DNA of 64,000 nt from contig JAWZYV010011898.1 in assembly GCA_038373885.1 (NCBI GenBank), forward strand, positions 62,001-126,000, read 5' to 3'. A model generated the notes under the pieces. The model worked only from the letters and a program-made list of their open reading frames with translations. It was not told where the DNA came from and did not search any database. Of the stretch, positions 53,825-64,000 are shown in pieces (position 1 is the stretch's first letter; the number at the start of each line of letters is the position of its first letter). This DNA is from Cheiracanthium punctorium. Lineage: Eukaryota; Arthropoda; Arachnida; Araneae; Cheiracanthiidae. Both the position numbers and the translations under genes were made by a program.

Positions 53825-53980
53825 ATGCCCTATAAGTGCATTGTACCACGATGTCGTGGTAATTATGATTTAAATGGAGTAAAAGTATCAACATTTGCTT
53901 TCCCATCTGATAAAGAACTCCGGAAACAGATGCTAACTCGTATTCCAAGAGAAAACTTTCAAGTAACACCGAGTGCAAGA
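53825..53980 (+). CDS. THAP zinc-finger domain, first coding exon
   Basis: THAP domains are C2CH zinc-binding DNA-binding modules found in host regulators and P-element transposases. The exon encodes MPYKCIVPRCRGNYD, VSTFAFPSDKELRKQML and IPRENFQVTPSAR, giving the first Cys pair (Cys5, Cys10) and the FxFP motif. The usually invariant Trp is Met here. The exon ends AGA at 53,980, followed by GTAAGT, a strong donor in phase 0. The rest (Cys-x2-His, AVPxxF) should be in the next exon, which I did not find. A separate host gene or a P-type transposon are both possible. Confidence 0.75.
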
Positions 53981-56900
53981 GTAAGTGTATTTTAGCTTTT
54001 ATATGATGTTTTAAAATATGTAAATTGTATTTTATACATCAATATTTTGTACAATGCCATTTTGGTTGGGTTTTAATTGCTCTAAACATGAAACGTACCT
54101 ACGATCTGTTATGTGTTTTCGTATTTTAGTCAAAAACTTTCAAGTAAATTTATATAATTTTTTTATATCTTATTGGATGCATTTTGTGAGCATTTCCACG
54201 TTAAAGTAGAAAGGACATATGCATGTATTTGCCAATCTTAAAATTAATAACAGTGTAATAACAGGATCTTAACTTTTATGAATTTCATTTAATGTCATGC
54301 CAAGCAATAATATATATTTCTCATGTCATATAATTATGTATTGAGTAATAAATGCCATATGGCTTATGTCCGACAAACTGCAAATTACATAAATTTAATA
54401 GCCTCTTCAACAATAAAAATCGTGGACACATAATATTTTAATATTTATGCATTATTTGTATCACAATGAAATTAAGACTTGATGAACAATTTTTTAAAGA
54501 GAATGTAGGGGAAGGAAACAGAATAAATTAGCCACAAATAATTATCTACTTTTCAAATCAATACAGTTATATATTTATATTCTCCAGCTAGAAATATTAA
54601 AAAATTAAGACAATTTAATTTTTTAGTACGTTAAATGTTAGCAAATTTCCAACCTTCGAGATTTTGTATTCATTTTTTTCAATGACTTTTTTTTTTTTTT
54701 TAATGCGACTTTTCACTACTTGAGAAGAGAGAAGTTTTACCCCCCTTTCCAACTTCAGAATGATGCTTTGCCAAAATTTAATTTAAAAAAAGTATAAAAA
54801 TCATCATAAAAACTTAGTAGAATGTTATTAATACAACTCTTCATGTTTAGTTCTAATTGGAAAACATCAACACCTGAGAAATCCATAGAAACATCAAGCA
54901 TTTAAAGATTTCTGTTTTAAATTTAAAAGTTTGTTCAGGATGTTCTTAAATGTTGTAAACATATTATTACTCAAAATTTATCTAACTACACATGGTGATT
55001 GTTATTGTTTATACTATTTTATTTATTTGTCAACACTAATAGTAAAGGGTATCATTTTCTGTGAAATACATTGCTCGAAATTCTTACATAGTTTGAGACC
55101 TTCTTTTCACCTATATATAGTGAAAAAATTAAATTAAATTTAAGCATATCTGAAAACAAGAAATAAACTAATGACATAATTTTTAGTTAAAATTTTTGAG
55201 TTTCATATTCATTAATGCATGCCTAGTTATGGATAATGAAATTATTATTAGTAATTTTAGTAATTATTATTAGTAAGTATATTTTAGAGAGGATTAAAAC
55301 ACTATTATTTTTTAAACTCATTAAAATAGTTTACATAACTGCAAACCACACCAAATGACAGTTTCATCATTACAGAATGAAGCAGCAAAAATAGTTACTA
55401 CACTTGCACACATCTAATTTAAAAATCAATAGTGTGCATTTTATTGTTATGAAGAATTTAAATTTCTCACTTTTTACAAATATTTCAACTTAAATATAAA
55501 TTTTAATATGGAAGTTTGTTTACAAAAATAAAATAACTATTTTGGTTTACTTGTTTTTTGGTGAATGAGAAAAGAAAATAGTTTAAAATATCTGCTGAAA
55601 AGTGTGACATAACAATTAAAATTTAAAACAACATTTTCTTAATGTTTTAAGACACAGAAATTCAAAGAATATGATTTATATGTCTGAAGAACTGAAATAA
55701 TTTTATACTATTTATATTAGTATTGGAAAAGCTTTTTAATTTTTTTTTTCTTCAAAAAATGGAAAGTTTTTAAGTCAATTAAAATTTTTAAAAAATAAGC
55801 AAATAAATATAAGTTCACTAAATCTCTCTTACTTTTAAATTTGTAAGGAAAAAAAAATAATTTAGATGATTACGCTATTTGTTTTGATCCGTATGTTCGC
55901 TTTTGACTTACTACGGTGGAATTCTGCTCTCAGCTAGGCTTTGCTAGAATAAAATTGCGGAAGGGCGAAAGAAGCTTTCGCTCTGTATTCCTTCGGCAGG
56001 GGGGAGCGGAGTCCAGCCTAGGTAGGTGACGTCAGAAATCTTGTGGTACAGCTTTGTTATCTATAGGAGGTTTTGCATGGATGGTGCTGTTTTATATCAA
56101 AGGGGCAAAAAGGGCGGTATTCTTCCGATCAAGGGGCAGGCAGGGCGCTGCGCCCTCCCGCCCATGTCTGGGGGAAAGTCTGTTTCCGCTCCTTGCTGTT
56201 TTACTGAAAATCAAAAAAGAGTTTTTGATTTTCTATTCTTGCAAAACAAATTGTAATTAATTAAAGGCATACATCGTATGGACAGGGATAAAATGATTAA
56301 GTCAGATATTTTCAGTTTTATCTCACTTGAAATTAAAATGGATGAAAAATGTAAATTAAATGATAAGTTTTCGGCAATTTAGTCACACTGAATTAAAATA
56401 TGAAATTTTTAGTTTTGTTAATTGTTATAATTAGTTGATTTATTAAAGAAAATACGTATATTTTTGACTCAGTTAATCACACTCACTGTAGCTACTTCAT
56501 TCATGCATTTTCAAAGCTGTAAAAGGATGCCGTCTGTCGGTAGGAAACTGTGAAACCATTAGAGAATTGATGATCAGACCTAGATAAAATGTAAAACTGT
56601 CTGCAAACTTGAATATTTTCTTAAATTTTATGCAAAAAAAGGTTTGCCTCCCAAATCCTATATCGCGGACAACAGCTAAGCATTACCTTAAAATAGCATA
56701 CTACTTTAAACTAAAATTCATATTGATGTTGATTATTTTGTAAACTCAAACATAATAAATATGATTTATTTACTGGTTTTTCACTGACATATTATATTTT
56801 CATTATTTTTTGCACACTTTTTTGTTAAAATTTAACGATAAAGAAATTTGCAAAAAAATAAAACTGTCTGCGAAGTTTGAAAATTTTCTGCAAACTGCAT

Positions 56901-57584
56901 TCGTGCGTTCATCTATATTATCTGGGTCTGTTGATGATAGATGGCAAGCAATACATAACTGCAGTATTTTGTGCACAGTTATAATTTTAATTGCAATTAA
57001 TCATGAAATTTAATTGATTGATCCTATTTTAAATCATGACATAGTTTGTACATTAAAATGTAGTTCTATAACTCTTCCGTATTTTTTTTACAAGTATGAC
57101 ATGTGCAAACTTGTGTAGTAAATTGGGTAATGATCTATTGCGATGGTAATATGGTAAGTTTAAGTTGATTTTCATTAAATTCAGTTATTTATTTGTTTTG
57201 TCTTGGGTCCTAAAGCTTAATTTACATTTCAGTTGAGAAATTATTTTGTATTTAAATTTAAATTAAAGTATTTTTTCTGGGTTATTTTATTTATTGCTTA
57301 CTATTTCATATAATTATAAATTTTCTTCAAATTTCATTTTAAAACAGAGCATAATCGCACTGTTTTGGTGATTATTATAGTCTATTTTGAGTTCTTAAGT
57401 AAGTTTTGTGTTATATGTACTTTAAACAAGTCTTTTTTTTTTCTTGTTTATTTTAACAATTCTTCCTAATTCTTTTTATGTTGCATAATTTCGTTTATGC
57501 ACTGGTTTTGTTGAGGGCTCGAGAAATTTCCAATAAAACTGCAGTATTTAGGAATTTTTTTCTAAGTTCTTTTTAAATAACCAC
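53981..57584 (+). other. AT-rich sequence after the THAP exon, probable intron
   Basis: No coding seen. A GC-richer island at 55,900-56,230 resembles a decayed repeat (for example GGCAGGGCGCTGCGCCCTCC). Confidence 0.4.
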
Positions 57585-57599
57585 ATGTTTTCAGTCTTT

Positions 57600-57917
57600 T
57601 TGGCTTGTTTGTGCGTTTTCCAAACACCGGGACATGGAAACAGGTCAAAAAAAAGAAAAAAAGAAAATCCCAGATGGTGGCATAGGTCCGTGAATCTTAC
57701 TCTTTCCTATGACAGAAACAAAATCATGAAACCGGTTAAAAAGATGAAAATGAAAAAAAGTCGGTTCACTCAATGTGGAAGATGTTTCGATGATGACAGT
57801 AAAAGAAGACATGAATTAACTGTGTATAATAGAAAGAGAATTTCCGTACAATTTGTTGGAACTCCATCATATCCATTTGTGGCAGCACTCTCCAAGAAAA
57901 AGATCATCAATGATTTG
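57600..57917 (+). CDS. Possible internal exon, basic protein with a Cys pair
   Basis: The open frame has RSKKRKKENPRWWHRSV, KKSRFTQCGRCFDDDSKR and VQFVGTPSYPFVAALSKKK, ending at TTG before GTAAAT at 57,918. The strongly basic start, the CGRC pair and the sharp end at a donor-like site suggest an exon. The acceptor could be TTTTCAG at 57,594 or a later AG. It could belong to the same gene as the THAP exon 3.6 kb upstream. No family is recognised. Confidence 0.4.
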
Positions 57918-58144
57918 GTAAATATGTGTTTTTATTATATTTGTCCTTTTTTAAATTTTTATTTATTATATATTTTAGAAATAACCTAAATTTTGTGATT
58001 TCAATAAAAAAATATTGAGAGGTATTTAAGTTATGAGATAACGTTTAGGATATTTTAATTGTTATTCCTAAACTTAAACATCTGTACAAATGTATTTCGG
58101 TTTCCTCATGTCATTCTTTAGTTAGAACTAGTCGCGTTTCTTCC

Positions 58145-58405
58145 TCACATGAGCAAAATGTTCCATGCGCCATCAGTGTTTGTGTGTGACATTTCATTTA
58201 CAGCGACGTCTGTCATGTAAGCATCTAATAATTCACTAAAAAGTTTATAAGTTCTGTTCTTAAAATTAGCAATTTCCTTGATGTTGTCAAAGGTGACTGA
58301 TATTTTTCTGTTCCAGGGGACATTTAAAATGGCCGTGCTAAGTTTATTCAATATTAGATTAATGATTTGCTCTTTCTTCCTTTCTTTTATTTTCCTTTTT
58401 ACCAT
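58145..58405 (-). CDS. Unidentified ORF cut by a MITE
   Basis: It encodes MVKRKIKERKKEQIINLIL, then LNVPWNRKISVTFDNIKEI and MTDVAVNEMSHTNTDGAWN. The composition is protein-like and the ORF starts nine bases from the MITE at 58,414, so any upstream part is cut off. It could be an exon or a transposon protein remnant. No family is recognised. Confidence 0.35.
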   Translation of the reverse strand: MVKRKIKERKKEQIINLILNKLSTAILNVPWNRKISVTFDNIKEIANFKNRTYKLFSELLDAYMTDVAVNEMSHTNTDGAWNILLM

Positions 58406-58413
58406 ACCTATGT

Positions 58414-59246
58414 CATATCTGCCAACTCTTCTGGTTTTGACAGAAGACTTCTGTTTTTTTAAGCTATCGTCTGGTCTTCTGCCAGAAGATGAAATCTTCC
58501 GTCTTTTTTAAATATTTAGTCGATATATTAAATTGTATTACAAACTGTGCGAAAAAATTGTAAATTAATAATTCTATTTCAAAATAATTTATTAGGGTAA
58601 TCATTTCAACAGCTGACAGCAGAATGCTGTAGTGAGTGAGGTCAAAGCATTTGACCTCACTGTGAGGTCAAACACTCACAACATGCTGTGACCTCACTGT
58701 GATTTGTGAGGTCAAAGCATGTTGTGAGTGAGGTCAAAGCATTTGTAGGCAAATCTTTCATTGATAGTTAACAGAACTTCATTCCGTTCTTCCCTCAGTG
58801 ATTCATCATTAGAAAATTTGTTAGTATTGAAAACTTTGAAAATAATTTTTCTGGTGAGCTATTAGTAAAAGGTAAAAAAGCTACTTTGAGCGAGATAAAA
58901 AGAATCTTAATCTGTTTATTTTTCAACATACTTTGGTTAAAAATAAAGTCAAATACTCAAATTTACATTTAATTGTTTTTTATTTTTGTGAAAATACTCC
59001 ATCTTTTTCATTTTATATAAAAAAATTCAGGTAAGCTCTTTTCTATTGCTATTTAATTTTGTTTTTATTTCTCTACAATACTAATATAAAAAAATAATAA
59101 GAAATGGTGATAAACACTGGGGGGAACAGTCTTCTGTTCTTAAAATATTTTTTAAATTTTATTTTTATCTTCTGATTTTTTGTGAAATCTTCTGTTTTTT
59201 CAACGCGAGTCTTCTTGTTTTTGGCTTAAGGAGGTTGGCAGGTATG
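58414..59246. mobile_element. MITE with CATACCTGCCAAC-type ends, copy 2
   Basis: CATATCTGCCAAC (58,414-58,426) is mirrored by GTTGGCAGGTATG (59,234-59,246), flanked by CTATGT (58,408-58,413 and 59,247-59,252). It is longer than copy 1 (833 against 380 bp). It contains a local expansion of GTGAGGTCAAAGCAT repeats in both orientations at 58,630-58,745. Confidence 0.85.
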
Positions 59247-60030
59247 CTATGTAATTTCTTTTTCTATTGGTTTCTTAAAAAATTATGTTAATTTTTTACT
59301 TGAAAAAGAGTATGTAAGTGAGAGACGTGCATAAATGAAAACCTATAATGAAAGGTGAGAGGGGTAAGAATGTAAGTAAGAATGAAATATCAGTCTTTTG
59401 AACTATATCATTTTGTTAATTAATGCTTTTATATATATGCTGAATTATATGGGTGTCCCAAAAAGGTGGTAACAGGCTTTAACTCTTAAATGACTTGTTT
59501 CCTTTTGCCAACAAACCAAATTTATTTTCATAAACATGAAGCACATAAAATTTTCTCTTTTTAAAGCTACCTGTTGTCTAGTTAATAAATAAAAATTATA
59601 GTGCATTAGGCATTTAAAGGTTAATTCTTTATCTATTGGAGATAACTGGGCAGTATTAGTTTAAAATATGTTCAAAATAAGGTTAAATAAGACTCAATTA
59701 AGAAAAAATTCCTCATTTATTTTCCAAAAGCGACACTTTTTAAATTTTTATATGCCCCGTACAAAAAAATTCCCAGCTAGTAAAATATGTGCCATATACT
59801 CATAAGGCAATATACAAAATTTCAGCTTTTCATTGTTAAACATTTGAGAAATATCTTAAACGACAAAGATGAACCAACAAAGATGATTGGGGGCTATGTA
59901 CAGGGCCAGTCTAAGACATGTGCCGTTACACTCATCCAATTTTGGAAGGGGCACTGAAATGAGAAAAATACAAGAGCACTTAGAAATTTTTGAGATACAA
60001 CTAAATAGTAAAAGTTAAACTTACCAAATT

Positions 60031-60231
60031 TTAGAAGTATTCAAAATAATCACCTATAACATCAATGCACTTTTGTAGGTGAATTTTCCAAAGTCTAAAA
60101 ACCTCTAGCCAACCATTTCTGGGAATCAATTCAAAATATGCATTTACAGCCTCATCAATCTCATTTTCAGAGTGGAAATGGTAACCATGTAAATTTTTTT
60201 TAAGATTAAAAGCTAGCCAAAAGTCACACAT
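60031..60231 (-). pseudogene. Mariner transposase C-terminal fragment
   Basis: CDFWLAFNLKKNLHGYHF, ENEIDEAVNAYF and KCIDVIGDYFEYF match the typical end of mariner transposases (CDFxLFxxLKxxL, GDYFE). The rest of the ORF towards 61,000 is full of stops. Confidence 0.8.
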
Positions 60232-61584
60232 AGCAAGATCATGAGATATTCTATCACTTTGATGTGGTTTTGTTCGATAAATTCCACTGCCAATCTTGTA
60301 TGAAAAGATGACAGTGAAGAGTTTTGTGAGAAGTCATGCAATGAGCATGACAGATAAAGCATGAGTCCCCTTCATTAACTTCTTGGAGAATTTCTGGATG
60401 ACACTTAGTGGTGTACCGGTTAGCTGTAACTGTCTACCTCCCTTCTGAAGAAAACTACATTACTTTTTTAATTGCTCATTGTCTTTTCACCATTCTTGAT
60501 TTGGGTTCATCTTCAAAGACCCAAACTTTACTTTCTTGACTTATTGGAACATCAAAAAATGGTATGTATGTTACGTCACCAGTTACAATTTTAGAAATAG
60601 GGCAATGTTCAACCCCGAAGTAGTTTTAGGGTTTCTTTGTAGATTCTGACATGCTCTGCTTTTTGATGTTCGGTTAAATTATAGGGAATCCAACGACACA
60701 CACAGATTATTTCATATGCAGTTCTTCAAGAATATTTTTACGTATAGCTGCAGCTCTAATGTTAAGTTCCTTCTGTATCATTTGGTAAGTGCAGCGGTTA
60801 TGATCAATTAAGATTTTTCCTATAGCCGCTGCGTTTTCTGGGACTACAGCTTACAAGATTCTTCCTGCGTGTTCTTCATCCAGGAAAGAACCTTGACCTC
60901 TATGAAATTCTATGAGCTATCTGAATACAATAGCACGAGATGGAGCTCCTTTTCCAGATGCTAATTGTAGATGTTGAAAGCATGTTATTTAACCCCACTT
61001 TAAAATCATGGAAAATCAGAGTGCAATAATACTTCAACACATCAACTCAATTTTCCTTTATTTCAAAATTTATTCTACGTTAGATAAATTGTAGTTGCTG
61101 CCACAAATTATCGTCTGCGACTATAAGAGTTCTCATTTTTTTCCCCTCTCACCTATCATTTGCCACTATCAAAAATACAGAGTAACCCTCGTCATATTGA
61201 AAAATAATATGGAAAAAACTAAATATTTTAATTGATTTTAAAGGCAATTTATACTTTTAAATATATTAACTTTTTTTAAATTAATGTTACTTGAAAATCA
61301 TCGATTGGCTCCCAGCTTTCCTCCATTTATTATGAAAGAACTGAATAGTTGTAGATACCCATAAACATTATCATTTTTTTAGTTCATTTATTCTTCAAGT
61401 TGATATTTAATTTTTTCACGAATATTTAATCTAATAAATCTTTTGTTATAGTTACAAAATGTCTGTTATTTTCTACCCAAAATGACAATAAACTGAATAA
61501 AAGAATTCGTTTGGAGTTTACTTTTATGCTACTACAGTTCAGTATGTCTACTGAAATTTGAAAAGTCAGTTGAAAGAATTGCTT

Positions 61585-61925
61585 AGACAGCATAGTGTAG
61601 TGGCTAACATTCGAGAGGCAAAATGCTTCCTATAGTAGAAAATACCGTTTTCAAATAGATGTCCGAATTTTCTTGAATTTTATGGAGGGGGCAATTGCCC
61701 CCCCTCGTTCTTAGTGAGTTATAGAATGGTTCTTTAGGCACCATAGACGTCACGCCTTAAGTCCGGGTTTGATTTCTGTCATGGGCTGGGATGTTAACTC
61801 ATCCGTCCTTTCATAAGAGTAACGTTGACCACCCATTCAGTGCCCTCCATAATAGAATGGCCAATGTCTTTCAGGCCCCTGTAGTGGCAAATGCCAAATC
61901 GGCAAGTGCCTGCCCATTATTTAAA
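61585..61925 (+). mobile_element. SINE-like sequence inside the mariner
   Basis: GTAGTGGCTAACATTCGAGA near 61,599 resembles an A box and GTCCGGGTTTGATTTCTG near 61,761 resembles a B box, but they are about 160 bp apart, so the A and B boxes may come from two different pieces. Confidence 0.35.
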
Positions 61926-62008
61926 CAACAATTTTTTCAATTTACATTGCCCACTTGTCTCTAATAAAGAATTAAAGCTCCCATCTTTTTTGGGACACCC
62001 TGTATATA

Positions 62009-62660
62009 CAGTGAAACCTCTGTGAGCGGCCACCCCACCGTACCGAGAATATTTGGCTGCTCAGAGGGGATGACCGCTCTGAAAGCTTTTATTTACTATA
62101 ATAAGATAACTGCTATAATACATAATTTAAACAAGTCTGACACATATTAATTATACAACAACATATTACTTATTTAAAATGAAATTTAAAACTTGTCTAA
62201 AGAGGAACCAGTATTTTATTTTATGATTTCTAACATTTTTTGAAAAAAAAAGGATACAATTTGTCTGTTCTAAGTTTTTACTTTTCTCTGAAACAACCAT
62301 TTTTTCCAGTTCGTTTTTTACTTTAAAAAGCAGATCTCATCCATTTAACACCACGGAATTTGAAGTCTTCATATTCTTTCAAAATCAAATCCTCTTGATT
62401 AATGACTTTGTTGATTTGCGTTTTTCTGCAATTAAATAATTCAACCAACTTTCTTTCCGATTTGCAACTCAGATCACTGACTAACTAATAAAATGAAACT
62501 GGCATGAACATGGACGTGAATGGCATTTTTGCTCCAATGCACTTCGCAAGTTATTTCTGGGTCTTATATTCGACCATAAATGGCGACCAGAATGGGCGAT
62601 CCCACTCGGATTCCGTTTAGAGGGAGTTGGGTGGCCGCTGATAGAGGTTATTTTAACAAT
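62009..62660. mobile_element. pogo/Tigger-like non-autonomous element
   Basis: CAGTGAAACCTCTGTGAGCG at 62,009, then GCCACCCC, is mirrored near 62,625 by GGGTGGCCGCTGATAGAGGT. TA precedes the left end. The right terminus is eroded, so its exact end is uncertain. No transposase. Confidence 0.65.
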
Positions 62661-62860
62661 AGGTGTGGTATTTAGCTACCACTGCCGTGAAAAATAGTTT
62701 AGCAAAGTTAAAATTTAGATTTCAAATTAAGCAAGTTACCAAAACAGAATTAAGATTTGACCATGCGTTGTGACAGCAGTAGTTAGTTAAATAACCCAAA
62801 GTTCTCAGCCTTGCCTGAAGTGCGTGTTAGGAGTGTGGTAAAATAAACACAGAGACATTG
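62661..62860. other. Unique AT-rich sequence
   Basis: No feature recognised between the Tigger-like element and the possible polyadenylation site. Confidence 0.4.
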
Positions 62861-62864
62861 CATT

Positions 62865-63800
62865 AGATCACCAAAATACAAATTTTATTCAACAATAATA
62901 GGGGTAAACATCTAGCAGCCTCACAACATTAGTATATTAGGAAATAAAAATAAGTAAAACACTGCGCGGGGGTATTACAGCGCGCGGTAGAAGTGCACAA
63001 AAACATTGATCTTAGAGTGCTTTAGTTTCCCATTAATTGCCTTTGGAAATTGAAAAGTAAAAAAAATAAAAGGTAATGCTTAATTAAAATTGTCATGACA
63101 AAAGTAGCACGATTGGGATCCAAAATAAAGTTAAAAGGCTTAGCTGCAGCATAAAAAAAAATTTATCCTATCAAAAAAGAAAAGAAAAATTTGGGCAAAC
63201 AAGTCCCCACCTTCTCCAAGCCACACAAGGCATCTAATGAAATCCCACTCAAAATCCTTAACTGTTACTTGAAACCCCACTTTTACAATCCAACAGATGA
63301 GCTTAAATAGTTAACAAAAAAAAAAAAAAAAAAAAAGGAACTTTGCAATTTTGACACCAAAGGGTGCAGCAAATTCATTGAAATGCAGACCAACTCAAAC
63401 AAGTAATTACAGAGATATTAGCATTGGTAAAGCAAGAAAATAAAACAGATTTATGACCTTCCAAAATTAGCTAGGTAAGGAAAAACACAGCATTAACATT
63501 TATCATTTAACAAAAAAAAAAAAATTAAACATGGCGTTACTGGTAAGTATTAGCTCAGGATGTTACTCAGATGTAAATTTTAGCTTTACTATTTAGGTTG
63601 GAAAGTTCATGGGCGGCTTGGTCTGGGAACAATAGAAGTAACAGGAATGAGCTCACCCATTTGACCAGCAGTGATTGGGGGTTGGAGATACCTCAGGGCG
63701 CAGATGAGTGGACGCTGGATGCTCCCGGAGCCGGCATCTTGGTCTCTCCCAGGATGGAAACTCGGTCCTTCAGCAGGCTCCGCGGTCGTCGTCGATCTTG
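62865..63800 (-). other. Possible 3' terminal exon and UTR of a host gene
   Basis: On the minus strand a frame is open from after a TAG near 63,807 to TGA at 63,608-63,610. It reads PAEGPSFHPGRDQDAGSG, then IQRPLICALRYLQPPITAGQ and ELIPVTSIVPRPSRP. About 720 bp later an AATAAA signal lies at about 62,882 (TTTATT on the plus strand), as expected for a 3' UTR. Plus-strand ORFs here (63,598-63,962) look like shadows. A second minus-strand frame ends at 63,770 (CGHSITSREPIAIKDGKLR), so the assignment is uncertain. Confidence 0.35.
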
Positions 63801-64000
63801 TTGTCTACACGGAGCTTACCATCTTTTATTGCGATCGGCTCCCTAGATGTGATTGAATGGCCACATTGCAGAATATCCGGATCCTTTTTTTTTTTCGGCT
63901 GGTGGTGCAGAACTAAAACGGGATGGCCATATTGCAATCTTCTCCAGCCAGGTAGGGGGTAGGGGCCTCAAGCCCAAAAATGGTTGGTATCATGGGCGGG

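Larger units (their letters stand above)
59449..62002 (-). mobile_element. Decayed mariner-type transposon
   Basis: ATGGGTGTCCCAAAAAGG at 59,449 is mirrored by TTTTTTGGGACACCCTG ending at 62,002, with TA next to both ends. The minus strand has mariner transposase pieces: WVFEDEP (about 60,515) and the C-terminal SENEIDEAVNAYFELI and IDVIGDYFEYF (60,031-60,231). At 2.55 kb it is about twice the usual length; the extra DNA is mainly to the right of the coding region and includes a SINE-like piece. Confidence 0.8.

Overview
ORGANISM. The window looks like one contig from a large, AT-rich, repeat-dense metazoan genome, most likely an arthropod. That assignment is an inference from the mix of transposons and from the virus type; no sequence here fixes the species. 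The window has two unlike halves that meet near 26,242. REGION 1-26,242: an endogenised remnant of a large double-stranded DNA virus. Its clearest gene (754-2883, with its N-terminal part in another frame from 399) is a second-largest RNA polymerase subunit, best matched by size and motifs to the LEF-8 type of baculovirus/nudivirus-like viruses. The rest is largely viral repeat architecture: a 0.35 kb imperfect palindrome (3,994-4,345), a diverged repeat unit (about 5.4-7.9 kb), a head-to-tail array of about 2.08 kb units (9.26-20.2 kb), and a giant inverted repeat (about 21.24-23.06 kb against 24.50-26.24 kb). Each full unit carries the second half of a RING-H2 finger, a conserved hairpin of about 72 bp, short charged-peptide ORFs, a 120-codon ORF and a polymerase II-like promoter cassette (CCAAT, CRE, CCAAT, TATAAATA). 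The giant inverted repeat carries arrays of a 55 bp repeat with a 19 bp palindrome, which resemble baculovirus homologous regions. A GC-rich gene fragment sits in its loop, and a Helitron-type endonuclease ORF (8,071-8,821) lies between the diverged unit and the array. REGION 26,242-64,000: host DNA. Directly after the viral junction there is a small TIR element, then the first coding exon of WDR20 (26,803-27,051, splice donor at 27,052), then mostly transposons. These are a hAT element with an hATC domain (28.0-29.2 kb), three nested TIR elements (29.5-34.9 kb), a decayed KIAA1586/ZNF862-like hAT-derived gene on the minus strand (36.9-44.6 kb) split by two further insertions, a Ty1/copia RT-RNaseH remnant (46.4-47.5 kb), tRNA-like SINEs (38.6, 51.8 kb), MITEs with clear target duplications (52.0, 52.3, 58.4 kb), a decayed mariner (59.4-62.0 kb) and a pogo/Tigger-like element (62.0-62.7 kb). 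Possible host exons are a THAP zinc finger exon (53,825-53,980), a basic Cys-containing exon (about 57.6-57.9 kb), an ORF at 58,145-58,405 and a possible 3' terminal exon on the minus strand near 63.6-63.8 kb. HOW IT FITS. The viral half shows a polymerase gene with one frame break beside amplified promoter- and palindrome-bearing repeats, so it reads as a rearranged virus relic that lies 561 bp upstream of the WDR20 start codon. Frameshifts, truncated ORFs joined to repeats and nested transposons all suggest decay, although the near-identity of the tandem units points to recent amplification or homogenisation. No bacterial-type operons, CRISPR arrays or canonical tRNA/rRNA genes were seen.
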